From: Antarcticimicrobium luteum | Lineage (GTDB): Bacteria > Pseudomonadota > Alphaproteobacteria > Rhodobacterales > Rhodobacteraceae | Reading direction: 5' to 3' | Length of the DNA stretch: 64,000 nucleotides | Assembly: GCF_004358185.1 (NCBI RefSeq) | Contig: NZ_SMUV01000065.1 | Location: 86,218 to 150,217 of the forward strand | Part shown: in pieces, positions 33,902 through 43,085 of the stretch | Layout: every line of letters starts with the position of its first letter | How positions within the stretch are numbered: the stretch's first letter is position 1 | Notes under the pieces: model-generated | What the model saw: only the letters and a program-made list of their open reading frames with translations | Database searches by the model: none | What the model was told of the DNA's origin: nothing | Translations under genes and position numbers: made by a program

Positions 33902-34414
33902 GTGGAAGACCCGAAACAGCCCGGCATCCCCGATCCCCCGGCGGTCCGTCGGCTGGTCCGCGCGATCTGGGTCGGCGGGCTGATCCTGACCCCGCTGGTG
34001 GGCCTGGCCGCGCGCCAGACCCTGGCCGCGCGGGGCATTCCCGTGGTCGGGCTGTCGCGGGGCGTGTCGCTGATCCTGCCCGTGACCCTGTTCTTCGAGG
34101 TGCCCTTTGTCATCCTCGCCGCGATCGTGCGGCGCCTGCTGCGGAAAACCGTCCGGCAACAGCCAGAGGCGCTGACCAGGTGGCTGTACATGTCCGCCGG
34201 CTCCTTTGCCGGAATGCTGGCAACGATCGCCTACAGCCAGTTCGACATGTTCCTCTATTCCGGCCCCGGCGGCTTCGGCGAGGTGGTGGGCATGATGCTG
34301 GCGCTGTGGATGCTCACCCTGCCCTCCTTCCTGGCCATCGGCGCGGCCGGCGCCGGCGTCGGCGCGGTGGTGGGGCAGCTCCTCTGGCGCCTCCGTTCCA
34401 TCCGGGGCCGATAG
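33902..34414 (+). CDS. Hypothetical four-helix membrane protein
   Basis: This 170-residue protein has four predicted membrane helices (about residues 22-42, 52-76, 90-108 and 120-160 with a Gly/Ala-rich last segment) and a Pro-rich cytoplasmic N terminus. The start is GTG at 33902 with GGGAG upstream. I recognise no family. It is co-directional with the protease gene and convergent with holC. Confidence 0.65.
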   Translation: MEDPKQPGIPDPPAVRRLVRAIWVGGLILTPLVGLAARQTLAARGIPVVGLSRGVSLILPVTLFFEVPFVILAAIVRRLLRKTVRQQPEALTRWLYMSAGSFAGMLATIAYSQFDMFLYSGPGGFGEVVGMMLALWMLTLPSFLAIGAAGAGVGAVVGQLLWRLRSIRGR

Positions 34415-34420
34415 CGCCCT

Positions 34421-34876
34421 CTACCGCTCCGCCTTCTTCTCCCAGCGCCCCGATTCCTCCGACCAGTATTGCGCCGAACAGCCCGCATCGGTCAGCGCCT
34501 TCCACTGGCTCCGCGCCTGGTCCAAGGCCTCGGGATCGTGGCCGTCGAACAGGACGCAGACCCGCTCCAGCGCCTGCACCTCCTCGGGCGTGACCCCGGC
34601 TCCGTCCACCGCCATCAGGCAGGCGGGATCGTTCGCCGCCGCCCCGGTGGTCAGCAGGATCGGCTGATCGGCGTCATGCGGCCCGCCCGCCAGCCCATGC
34701 GGCAGGAACCCGTCGTCGGCCCCCTGCCACAGCTTTTCGTCCAGCCATTCCAAACGCCCGGCGTCGGTGCCGCGCACCGCGATGCGCCATCCCGCCTCGC
34801 GCGCCTTGCCCAGCAGCACCGGCAGGGTCGCCTCCAGCGGACGCCGCGTCAGGTGATAGAAAAAGGCCGCGCCCAT
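34421..34876 (-). CDS. holC: DNA polymerase III chi subunit
   Basis: This 151-residue protein has the HolC pattern: FYHLTRRPLEATLP at the start, LWQGADDGFLPHG and QPILLTTG in the middle, and VCVLFDGHDPEALDQAR near the end. Chi links the clamp loader to single-strand-binding protein at the fork. The adjacency to pepA, 18 bases upstream on the same strand, is a widespread pair. The C terminus is Lys-rich. Confidence 0.93.
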   Translation of the reverse strand: MGAAFFYHLTRRPLEATLPVLLGKAREAGWRIAVRGTDAGRLEWLDEKLWQGADDGFLPHGLAGGPHDADQPILLTTGAAANDPACLMAVDGAGVTPEEVQALERVCVLFDGHDPEALDQARSQWKALTDAGCSAQYWSEESGRWEKKAER

Positions 34877-34894
34877 CGTCCTGTCCCCAGAGCC

Positions 34895-36376
34895 CTATTC
34901 TGTCTCGAACCGGTCCCGCACCAGACGGTCCAGCGCCATCACGCCCCAGCCGGTCGCCCCCTTGGGCGCCAGATCGGTGCCGTCCTTGACCGAGGCCACC
35001 CCGGCGATGTCCAGGTGGACCCAGGGTGTGCCCTCCTGCACGAACCGCTTCAGGAACTGCGCCGCGGTGATCGAGCCCGCAGGCCGGCCGCCCACGTTCT
35101 TCATGTCGGCGATGCGCGACTTGAGCTGGTCGTCATAGGCCTTGCCCAGCGGCATCCGCCAGGCGCCCTCGCCCTCTGCCGCCGCCGCCTTGAGGAAATC
35201 GCCGCAGAGCGCGTCGTCGTTCGAGAACACCCCGGCATTCTCATGGCCCAGCCCGATGATGATCGCGCCGGTCAGCGTGGCCAGGTCGATCATCCCGGCG
35301 GGCTTGAAGCGCTCCTGCGCATACCACATCACATCGCAGAGCACCAAACGCCCCTCGGCATCGGTGTTGATGATCTCGACGGTGTCGCCCTTCATCGAGG
35401 CCACCACGTCGCCCGGCCGCGTCGCCGTGCTCGACGGCATGTTCTCCACCAGCCCGACCAGCCCGACCACATTCGCCCGTGCCTTGCGCAGCGCCAGCGC
35501 CCGCATGGTGCCGGTCACCGTGCCGGCGCCGCCCATGTCCATGGTCATGTCCTCCATGCCGACGGCGGGCTTCAGGCTGATGCCGCCGGTGTCGAACACC
35601 ACGCCCTTGCCGACCAGCGCCAGCGGCGCCGCATCCGCCGCGCCGCCCTTCCACTGCATCACCGCCACCTTGGTGGGGCTGGCCGAGCCCTGCCCGACGC
35701 TCAGCAGCGCCCGCATGCCGAGCTGCTCCAGCTCCGCCTCTTCCAGCACCTCGACCTCCAGTCCCAGATCGCGCATCTGCTCGATCCGGGCCGCGAATTC
35801 GCCGGTGGTCAGAACGTTGGCAGGCTCATTGACCAGATCGCGGGTCATGAACACGCCCTCGGCCACCGCCAGCAGCGGCGCGGCCTCGGCCTCCAGCTTT
35901 TCCGGCCCGGCGGACATCACGGTGACCGCGCCGACAGGATCCTTGTCGTCTTCCGCGGTCTTGTGCACATCGAAGGCATAGCCGCGCAGCGCCATCCCCT
36001 GCACCAGCGCCGCCGCCTGCCGAAGCACGACCCCCAGCGCCAGCAGAACCGGCGCGCCCGCCGCCCGCGCCGCCAGCGCCGCGCCGGCCTTGCGCGCGGC
36101 CACTGCATCGGCCTTGCGGTCCAGCACCAGAACGTCCAGCGCCTCGGCCGCCAGTCCGGCAGGCCAGGCCAGCGAGATCACCTCGCCGCTCTTGACCTTT
36201 TCGAACCGCGCGCTGTCCACCAGCCGCTTGATCGCGCCCTTGCTCAGCCGGTTTGCCCGCCGCGCGGCAGGGTCCATCGTGCCCTCGGGCGTGACCGTCA
36301 CGGCAAGGCGCCCCTCGGCCCCGGCCAGGGCCTCGAGATCAAGCGCGGCAAAGCGGATCGGTGTCGGTCGGGTCAT
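34895..36376 (-). CDS. pepA: Leucyl aminopeptidase (M17)
   Basis: This 493-residue cytosolic M17 peptidase has metal and active-site blocks in the C-terminal half: VGKGVVFDTGGISLKP, DMGGAGTV and the signature NTDAEGRLVLCD. The less conserved N-terminal domain matches in length. It releases N-terminal residues from peptides with two Zn or Mn ions. The ATG at 36376 was chosen from homology; the frame stays open far upstream on this strand only because of GC bias. Confidence 0.96.
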   Translation of the reverse strand: MTRPTPIRFAALDLEALAGAEGRLAVTVTPEGTMDPAARRANRLSKGAIKRLVDSARFEKVKSGEVISLAWPAGLAAEALDVLVLDRKADAVAARKAGAALAARAAGAPVLLALGVVLRQAAALVQGMALRGYAFDVHKTAEDDKDPVGAVTVMSAGPEKLEAEAAPLLAVAEGVFMTRDLVNEPANVLTTGEFAARIEQMRDLGLEVEVLEEAELEQLGMRALLSVGQGSASPTKVAVMQWKGGAADAAPLALVGKGVVFDTGGISLKPAVGMEDMTMDMGGAGTVTGTMRALALRKARANVVGLVGLVENMPSSTATRPGDVVASMKGDTVEIINTDAEGRLVLCDVMWYAQERFKPAGMIDLATLTGAIIIGLGHENAGVFSNDDALCGDFLKAAAAEGEGAWRMPLGKAYDDQLKSRIADMKNVGGRPAGSITAAQFLKRFVQEGTPWVHLDIAGVASVKDGTDLAPKGATGWGVMALDRLVRDRFETE

Positions 36377-36512
36377 CGGGATCTCCAGGTGATGTAAGGG
36401 CGTGCGACATGGGTAGCGCAGCCACCGCCGATTGGCCAGATTGCAGTTTTCCCCGCCTGGCAATTGCATTAAGGTCTGCCGCAAAACCAGGGCCGGCTCC
36501 GGGGGGATTGCA

Positions 36513-36602
36513 GTGCCAAAACGCGACAGCGGCATGACGCCGCCCGATCTGCTGTCTGTTCTGCTGTCCGTTCCATCGGGCGTCCGGGGGGCGCCTGAAT
36601 GA
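36513..36602 (+). pseudogene. Possible residue of lptF upstream of lptG
   Basis: A 29-codon frame starts with GTG, reads VPKRDSGM and ends with a TGA that overlaps the lptG ATG (ATGA). LptF usually sits here in related genomes and its N terminus often resembles VPKFDRYM. The remainder does not look like LptF, so an internal deletion is only one explanation. A chance frame is equally possible. Confidence 0.2.
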
Positions 36603-37696
36603 TTCTCGATCTCTATTTCGCCCGGCGCTTCCTGCAGGCCTTCATGACCATCGCGGCCATCTTTCTGGCGCTGATCCTGCTGATCGACATGATCGAGCAG
36701 TTGCGCCGGTTCGAGGGGCTCGACGTCGGCCTGGGCCAGCTCTTGCGACTCAGCCTGCTCAGCGCGCCCGGCGCGATGAGCCAGATCCTGCCGCTGGTGA
36801 TGATCCTGTCCACCATCGTGCTCTTCGTCGGGCTGGCGCGCAGCAGCGAACTGGTGGTGACCCGCGCCGCCGGACGCTCCGGCCTGCGGGCGCTGGCCGC
36901 GCCGGCCGCGGTGGCGCTGGTGATCGGCGGGCTGGCGGTCTCTACGCTGAACCCGATCGTGGCGGCCACATCGAACCGCTATGCGCAGCTGTCCGAAACC
37001 TTCCGCGGCAGCGGACTGTCGGTGCTCTCGCTCAGCGGTGAGGGGCTGTGGCTGCGCCAGGGCAGCCCGCGCGGCCAGTCGGTGATCCACGCCACCGGCC
37101 ACGGCGGCGACGCGGTGACGCTTTATGACGTGACCATCCTGACCTTCGCCCCGGACGGCGGCCCGGTGCGCCGAACCATGGCGAAAAGCGCTCGGCTGGA
37201 GGACGCGGCCTGGGTGCTGACCGATGCCAAGGTCTGGCCGCTCGCCGCCGGGCTGAACCCCGAGGCGACCGCCGCCCGCCACGACACGCTGCGGATTCCC
37301 ACCACGCTGACCCGCGACCGCATCCGCGACAGTCTCGGCCGCCCCTCCGGCGTGTCGATCTACGAATTGCCCACGACCATCCGCCAGCTGGCCCAGGCCG
37401 GCTTCGCCACCCGCCGGCACGAGGTCTGGTATCAGGTCGAGCTGGCCCGGCCGCTGTTCCTGGTGGCGATGGTGCTGGTCGGCGCCGCCTTTACCATGCG
37501 CCATACCCGCTTTGGCGGCACCGGCGTGGCGGTGCTCTCTGCCGTGTTGCTGGGCTTCGCGCTCTATTTCATCCGCAACTTTGCCCAGATCCTCGGCGAA
37601 AACGGCCAGCTCCCGGTGGCGCTGGCCGCCTGGGCGCCGCCGATGGCGGCGCTGTTCCTTGCGCTCGGGCTGCTGCTGCACGCGGAGGACGGGTGA
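36599..37696 (+). CDS. lptG: LPS export ABC transporter permease LptG
   Basis: This 365-residue YjgP/YjgQ-family protein has three N-terminal helices, a periplasmic beta-jellyroll (about 110-270) and three C-terminal helices. YFARRFLQAF and LIDMIEQLRRF at the start and ELVVTRAAGRSGLRAL in the coupling region are LptG-type. It extracts lipopolysaccharide from the inner membrane together with LptF and the LptB ATPase. Its stop overlaps the lptD start (GTGA). The usual partner lptF is not in front of it. Confidence 0.92.
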   Translation: MILDLYFARRFLQAFMTIAAIFLALILLIDMIEQLRRFEGLDVGLGQLLRLSLLSAPGAMSQILPLVMILSTIVLFVGLARSSELVVTRAAGRSGLRALAAPAAVALVIGGLAVSTLNPIVAATSNRYAQLSETFRGSGLSVLSLSGEGLWLRQGSPRGQSVIHATGHGGDAVTLYDVTILTFAPDGGPVRRTMAKSARLEDAAWVLTDAKVWPLAAGLNPEATAARHDTLRIPTTLTRDRIRDSLGRPSGVSIYELPTTIRQLAQAGFATRRHEVWYQVELARPLFLVAMVLVGAAFTMRHTRFGGTGVAVLSAVLLGFALYFIRNFAQILGENGQLPVALAAWAPPMAALFLALGLLLHAEDG

Positions 37697-39912
37697 AGCT
37701 GCGCGCCGTCATATCCGCCCAGGCGTTGCCGGTCGCGGCCGCGCTGGCCCTGTCGCTGCTCTGCGCCGCGCTGCTGATCGCGGCACCGCGCCCGGGGCTG
37801 GCCCAGGCGCGCCCGGACGCGCGCCCCGCCGCCGGCACCGAGGCCGCCGCCGGGACCGAGCCGCCGGCGATGCTGGTGGCCGACCGCGTCTTTATCACCC
37901 GCGACCGCAAGCTGGTGGCCGAAGGCGCCGTCGAAGCGTTTCAGGGCGACATCCGGCTCAGCGCCCGCCGCATCACCTTTGACCGGAAGACCGGGCAACT
38001 CACGATCGAAGGGCCGATCCGCATCGACCAGGGCGACCGCATCATCGTTCTGGCCAGCGCCGCCGAAATGGACCGGGGCCTGCGTAACGGCCTGCTGCGC
38101 GGCGCCCGCATGGTATTCGACCAGCAGGTTCAGCTTGCCGCCCTGCAGATGGTCCGCGTCGGCGGCCGCTATACCCAGCTTTACAAGACGACCGTCACCT
38201 CCTGCCATGTCTGCGCCGACGGCCGACCGCCGCTGTGGCAGATCCGCGCCCGCAGCGTGACCCACGATCAGCAAGAGCGGCAGCTCTATTTCAAGGGCGC
38301 GCAACTGCGGGTTCTGGACGTACCGGTGTTCTATTTTCCGGCGCTGCGCCTGCCCGACCCCTCGCTCGAGCGCGCCACCGGGTTTCTGATCCCGACGATC
38401 CGCACCACCTCGCAGCTCAGCACCGGGATCCGGGTTCCCTATTTCTTCCGCATCGGCGATCACAAGGATCTGACCGTCACCCCTTATGTGTCGTCGCGGA
38501 CCAAGACCCTGGGGCTGCGCTATCGCCAGGCCTTCCGCCGGGGCCGGATCGAGCTCGAAGGCGCCTTTACCCGCGACAAACTGATCCCGGGCGACAATCG
38601 CGGTTATTTCTTCGGCACCGGCCAGTTCGAGCTGAACAACCGGTTCAAGCTCAACTTCGACGCCAAGACCGCCTCGGACAACGCCTATCTGGTGGACTAT
38701 GGCCTGACCGAATACGACCGGCTGCGCAGCGAGCTGGAGCTGACCCGGACGACGCGCGACAATGCCCTGCGCGCGGCGGTAACCCACTACGACTCACTGA
38801 TTGACGGCGAAGACGAGTCGCGCCTGCCGACGCTGATCACCGATTTCTCGTTCGAGCAGCGCATCTACCCGCGTCCGCTGGGCGGCGAGCTGCGGCTGGG
38901 GATCGACCAGCGCAATTACCACCGCACCTCGGGCCTCAATATCTTCGGCCGCGACGTCCACCGCCTGACTGCGGATGCCGAATGGCGGCGCAACTGGATC
39001 TTTGGTCCCGGTCTTCGGGCCGACTGGATCATGGGCGTCTCTGCCGATCGCTTCGACATTCAGGACGACGCCACCTACCCCGGCTCGATCGATCGCGTCA
39101 CACCGCGCGCGTCCCTGTCGCTGCGCTATCCGATGACGCGCGTGTCCGGCGGGGGGGTCACCCATTTCCTCGAACCGCTGGTCCAGATCGGCTGGAGCGA
39201 CCTCAGCGGCGCCGCCGCCCCGATCGACGAAAGCGGTTTTGTCGAGTTCGATCAGGGCAACCTGCTGTCGCTGTCGCGCTTTCCCTCGTCGGATGTGCGC
39301 GAGGACGGCACCACTCTGGCCGCAGGGGTGAACTGGGCGCGCTATACGGCCTCGGGCTGGCAGGCGAACGCCACCCTCGGCCAGGTCTTCCGCGGTTTGG
39401 CGGACCCGAACTTCTCGACCACCTCGGGGCTGTCGGGGGAATCCTCGGCGCTGCTGGTCGCCGGACAGATCCTGATGGACCGGGGCCTCAGCCTGACCGG
39501 GCGCAGCCTGCTGGACGACTCGCTCAGGTTCAACAAGGTCGAGATGCGCGGCGCATGGTCCAGCCAGCGCACCAGGGTCAGCGGCTCGTACCTCTGGCTC
39601 GGGGTCGACCCTGTCGAGGGGCGCACCGCCGATGTATCCGAATTCTGGTTCGACGGCAGCTACCGCGTCAGCACGACCTGGACCGCCAGCGCCAACCTGC
39701 GCTACGACATCGCCGATGACAGCGCCTCGAGCGCGGGCGTCGGGCTGACCTACCGGAACGAATGCGTGACGGTCGATCTTTCGCTCAACCGGCGCTATAC
39801 CTCGTCGACAAGTGTTGAGCCTTCGACCGATTTCGGATTTACCATCGCTCTCAGCGGCTTCGCCGTTGAGAGCGGAACAGAGAAATACAGGCGATCATGC
39901 GGAAAATCCTGA
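37693..39912 (+). CDS. lptD: LPS assembly outer-membrane protein LptD
   Basis: This 739-residue protein has a signal peptide (about residues 1-38, ending LAQA), an OstA-type periplasmic domain (ADRVFITRDRKLVAEGAVEAFQGD), and a long beta-barrel domain from about residue 220 with many aromatic-ended strands. Two Cys flank SCHVCADG at about 175-178. LptD receives LPS from the bridge and inserts it into the outer leaflet. The GTG start overlaps the lptG stop. It overlaps surA by 16 bases; SurA is the chaperone for such barrels. Confidence 0.94.
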   Translation: MKLRAVISAQALPVAAALALSLLCAALLIAAPRPGLAQARPDARPAAGTEAAAGTEPPAMLVADRVFITRDRKLVAEGAVEAFQGDIRLSARRITFDRKTGQLTIEGPIRIDQGDRIIVLASAAEMDRGLRNGLLRGARMVFDQQVQLAALQMVRVGGRYTQLYKTTVTSCHVCADGRPPLWQIRARSVTHDQQERQLYFKGAQLRVLDVPVFYFPALRLPDPSLERATGFLIPTIRTTSQLSTGIRVPYFFRIGDHKDLTVTPYVSSRTKTLGLRYRQAFRRGRIELEGAFTRDKLIPGDNRGYFFGTGQFELNNRFKLNFDAKTASDNAYLVDYGLTEYDRLRSELELTRTTRDNALRAAVTHYDSLIDGEDESRLPTLITDFSFEQRIYPRPLGGELRLGIDQRNYHRTSGLNIFGRDVHRLTADAEWRRNWIFGPGLRADWIMGVSADRFDIQDDATYPGSIDRVTPRASLSLRYPMTRVSGGGVTHFLEPLVQIGWSDLSGAAAPIDESGFVEFDQGNLLSLSRFPSSDVREDGTTLAAGVNWARYTASGWQANATLGQVFRGLADPNFSTTSGLSGESSALLVAGQILMDRGLSLTGRSLLDDSLRFNKVEMRGAWSSQRTRVSGSYLWLGVDPVEGRTADVSEFWFDGSYRVSTTWTASANLRYDIADDSASSAGVGLTYRNECVTVDLSLNRRYTSSTSVEPSTDFGFTIALSGFAVESGTEKYRRSCGKS

Positions 39913-41171
39913 CCCCCCTGATGCAGTATCACAAACGGCACGCCGGCGCCGCTGGCCTGCTGGCCGCGCTCGGGCTCGCCCTGACCGCCGCGCTGACCCT
40001 GGCCCTGCCCGGGACAGGCCAGGCCCAGGGGCTGTTCTCGCCCGTCATCACGGTCAACGGCGACGCCATCACCGGCTATGAGCTGGAGCAGCGCGCCCAA
40101 CTCCTGCGCCTGCTCAACGCGCCGGGCGATCACGCCCAGCTGGCCCGCGACGCGCTGATCGAGGACCGCCTGAAACAGCAGGCCGCCAAGGCCATCGACC
40201 TTGATATCGCCCCCGAGGATGTCCAGACCGGCATCGACGAGTTCGCCGCGCGCACCAATCTCAGCACCGAGGAATTCTACAAGGCCCTGGCCGAGGGCGG
40301 CGTGTCGCGTCAGACCATCCGCAATTTCGTCAGGATGAACCTGCTGTGGCGCGATTACGTGGCCTCCCGCTTTGGCGGCCGCGCCCGGCCCAGCGATGCC
40401 GAAATCGACCGCGCCCTGGGCCGCGGCGGCGCCTCCGGCGGCATCCAGGTGCTGCTGTCCGAGGTGATCATCCCGGTCACGCCGCAGACCGCCGCCCAGG
40501 TCGGAGGGCTGGCCGAGCAGATCGCGGGGCTCAAAAGCTATGACGCCTTCTCAGCCGCCGCCACGCAATATTCCGCCTCCGACAGCCGGACTCTGGGTGG
40601 CCGGCTCGACTGGATGCCGCTCAGCCGCCTGCCGGGACCGCTGCAACCGGTGATCCTGGCCCTGAAAACCGGCGAGGTGACCGCGCCGCTGTCGCTGCCA
40701 AACGCGGTGGCGCTGTTCCAGATGCGCGGCATCCGCGAAAGCGGCGTGAGCGAGCCACGCTATGCCTCGATCGACTACGCCAGCTACCTGATCCCCGGCG
40801 GCCGCAGCCCCGAGGCGCTGGCGGCCGCGCAAAAGATCATCGACAATATCGACGCCTGCGACGACCTCTATGGCGTCGCCAAGGGCCAGCCCCCCGAGGT
40901 GCTGGACCGCAAGACCGCCGCCCCGCGTGAGATCCCGCGTGACGTGGCGCTGGAACTGGCCAAGCTGGACAATGGCGAAACCTCCACCGCGCTCACCCGC
41001 AACAACGGCCAGACGCTGGTGTTGCTGATGCTGTGCAACCGCACCGCCGACGCCGCCGCCGACGTCAGCCGCGAACAGGTCGCCAACGCCCTGATCGAGC
41101 AGCGCCTGCAGAGCTTTGCCAGCAGCCACCTCCAGCAGCTCCGCGCCGATGCCCTGATCGTCGGGCAATGA
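39897..41171 (+). CDS. surA: Periplasmic chaperone/peptidyl-prolyl isomerase SurA
   Basis: This 424-residue protein has a signal segment (about residues 16-42), a SurA N-terminal helical domain beginning PVITVNGDAITGYELEQRAQLL, and one parvulin-type PpiC domain around 175-280 (GGLAEQIAGL through SRLPGPLQPVI). It guides outer-membrane proteins to the BAM complex. The gene overlaps lptD by 16 bases and pdxA by 4, so the LPS, folding and pyridoxine genes are translationally linked, as in many Proteobacteria. Confidence 0.92.
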   Translation: MRKILTPLMQYHKRHAGAAGLLAALGLALTAALTLALPGTGQAQGLFSPVITVNGDAITGYELEQRAQLLRLLNAPGDHAQLARDALIEDRLKQQAAKAIDLDIAPEDVQTGIDEFAARTNLSTEEFYKALAEGGVSRQTIRNFVRMNLLWRDYVASRFGGRARPSDAEIDRALGRGGASGGIQVLLSEVIIPVTPQTAAQVGGLAEQIAGLKSYDAFSAAATQYSASDSRTLGGRLDWMPLSRLPGPLQPVILALKTGEVTAPLSLPNAVALFQMRGIRESGVSEPRYASIDYASYLIPGGRSPEALAAAQKIIDNIDACDDLYGVAKGQPPEVLDRKTAAPREIPRDVALELAKLDNGETSTALTRNNGQTLVLLMLCNRTADAAADVSREQVANALIEQRLQSFASSHLQQLRADALIVGQ

Positions 41172-42133
41172 GCCGGCCCATCGCGCTCAGCTGCGGCGAG
41201 CCGGCCGGGATCGGCCCCGAGATCGCCGCCCGTGCTTGGGACGCCCTGCGCGCCGACTGCCCGTTTGTCTGGATCGGCGATCCGCGCCACCTGCCCGATG
41301 GCATCCCGGTCGCCGAACTCGACGATCCCGCCCAGGCGATCGCCGCCTGCGCCACCGCGCTGCCGGTCCTGCCGCACCCCTTTGCCGCCCCGAACACGCC
41401 CGGCCAGCCAGACCCGGCCAATGCCCGCGGCGTGATCACCGCCATCGAACGCGCCGTTGCGCTGGCTCAGACCGGCCAGGCATCGGCCGTCTGCACCGCG
41501 CCGATCCACAAAAAGGCGCTGATCGACGGCGCCAATTTCGCCTATCCCGGCCATACCGAGTTTCTCGCCGCCCTCGGCGGGGTCGAGAGGGTGGTGATGA
41601 TGCTGGCCAGCGAAAACCTCCGCGTGGTGCCCACCACCATCCATATCGCGCTGTCCGAGGTGCCCCACCGCCTCACGCCCGACCTGCTGCGCGAGACCAT
41701 CGAGATCACCGTGCAGGGCCTGCGCGACCGGTTCGGCATCGCAAGGCCGCGTCTGGCCGTGGCCGGGCTGAACCCCCATGCCGGCGAGGGCGGCGCCATG
41801 GGCCGCGAAGAGATCGACTGGATCGCCCCTCTGCTGGGGCAGATCCCGCAAGAGGGGTTTACCCTGACCGGCCCGCACCCGGCCGACACCCTGTTCCACG
41901 CCGCCGCCCGCACCCGCTATGACGCGGCGATCTGCATGTATCACGACCAGGCGCTGATCCCGATCAAGACGCTGGATTTCGACCGCGGCGTCAATGTCAC
42001 CCTCGGCCTGCCCTTCATCCGCACCTCGCCCGATCACGGCACCGCCTTCGACATCGCGGGGCAAGGCATCGCCAATCCCACCAGCCTGATCGAGGCGCTG
42101 AAACTGGCCCAGACGATGGCCGCCGCGCCATGA
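41168..42133 (+). CDS. pdxA: 4-hydroxythreonine-4-phosphate dehydrogenase
   Basis: This 321-residue protein has the PdxA motifs [10 protein letters not shown] at the start, [31 protein letters not shown] and [11 protein letters not shown] with the metal-binding histidines. It makes the amino ketone used with deoxyxylulose phosphate to form pyridoxine phosphate. The ATG at 41168 overlaps the surA stop, and the stop overlaps ksgA (ATGA at both ends). Confidence 0.96.
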   Translation: MSRPIALSCGEPAGIGPEIAARAWDALRADCPFVWIGDPRHLPDGIPVAELDDPAQAIAACATALPVLPHPFAAPNTPGQPDPANARGVITAIERAVALAQTGQASAVCTAPIHKKALIDGANFAYPGHTEFLAALGGVERVVMMLASENLRVVPTTIHIALSEVPHRLTPDLLRETIEITVQGLRDRFGIARPRLAVAGLNPHAGEGGAMGREEIDWIAPLLGQIPQEGFTLTGPHPADTLFHAAARTRYDAAICMYHDQALIPIKTLDFDRGVNVTLGLPFIRTSPDHGTAFDIAGQGIANPTSLIEALKLAQTMAAAP

Positions 42134-42972
42134 GTGGCATCGACACCCTGCCGCCGCTGCGCGCGGTGATCGCCGACCACGGCCTGTCCGCGCGCAAATC
42201 GCTGGGTCAGAATTTCCTGCTGGATCTGAACCTCACCGCCAAGATCGCGCGGCAGGCGGGCGATCTGTCCCAATGCGACGTGCTGGAGATCGGCCCCGGC
42301 CCCGGCGGGCTGACCCGGGGGTTGCTGGCCGAGGGCGCGCGCCGGGTGCTGGCGATCGAAAAGGACGCCCGCTGCATCCCCGCGCTGGAGGAGATCGCGG
42401 CGGCCTATCCCGGCCGGCTTGAGATCATCAACGGCGACGCGCTGGAGGTCGACCCGCTGGCCCATCTGACGCCGCCCATTCGGGTGGCGGCCAACCTGCC
42501 CTACAACATCGGCACCGAGCTTCTGGTGCGCTGGCTCACGCCCGAGGACTGGCCGCCATTCTGGCAAAGCCTGACGCTGATGTTCCAGCGCGAGGTCGCC
42601 GAACGGATCGTGGCCGCGCCCGGCTCCAAGGCCTATGGCCGCCTCGCGATCCTGGCGCAGTGGCGCAGCAGCGCCCGCATCGTGATGAGCCTGCCGCCCG
42701 AGGCCTTCACCCCGCCGCCCAAGGTCTCCAGCGCGGTGGTGCATCTGGAGGCGCTGCCGGGTCCGCGCTATCCGGCCGATCCGGCCGTGCTGTCGCGGGT
42801 GGTCGCCGCCGCCTTCAACCAGCGCCGCAAGATGCTGCGCGCTGCGCTCAAGGGACTCGCCCCGGACATCGAGGACCGGCTGCTTGCCGCCGGAATCGCC
42901 CCCACAGAGCGCGCCGAACAGGTCGGGCTGGAGCAATTCTGCGCCCTTGCGCGGGCGCTCGCCCGCCCCTGA
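42130..42972 (+). CDS. ksgA: 16S rRNA A1518/A1519 dimethyltransferase
   Basis: This 280-residue protein has the family motifs: SLGQNFLLD, the SAM loop [13 protein letters not shown], the catalytic [12 protein letters not shown] region, and [13 protein letters not shown]. It dimethylates two adjacent adenosines near the 3' end of 16S rRNA late in assembly. Overlap with pdxA (ATGA) follows the conserved surA-pdxA-ksgA order. It closes the operon; 113 bases separate it from the RTX gene. Confidence 0.97.
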   Translation: MSGIDTLPPLRAVIADHGLSARKSLGQNFLLDLNLTAKIARQAGDLSQCDVLEIGPGPGGLTRGLLAEGARRVLAIEKDARCIPALEEIAAAYPGRLEIINGDALEVDPLAHLTPPIRVAANLPYNIGTELLVRWLTPEDWPPFWQSLTLMFQREVAERIVAAPGSKAYGRLAILAQWRSSARIVMSLPPEAFTPPPKVSSAVVHLEALPGPRYPADPAVLSRVVAAAFNQRRKMLRAALKGLAPDIEDRLLAAGIAPTERAEQVGLEQFCALARALARP

Positions 42973-43085
42973 CCGACGTCGCCGGACGACCCGCTTTGGG
43001 CGGCGCGCTTGCCGGAATATGCGTCCCCGATGTACCATGGCCCCACTTGGGGCTGGTGCCCGGCCTCTTTTCCCAGGAGGCAAAA

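Noticed and set aside
34895..37681. Very long minus-strand open frame continuing from pepA through the lptG region
   Set aside because: The pepA homology starts at 36376. The rest is antisense to lptG, which has clear family motifs; open frames on the opposite strand are expected at this GC content.
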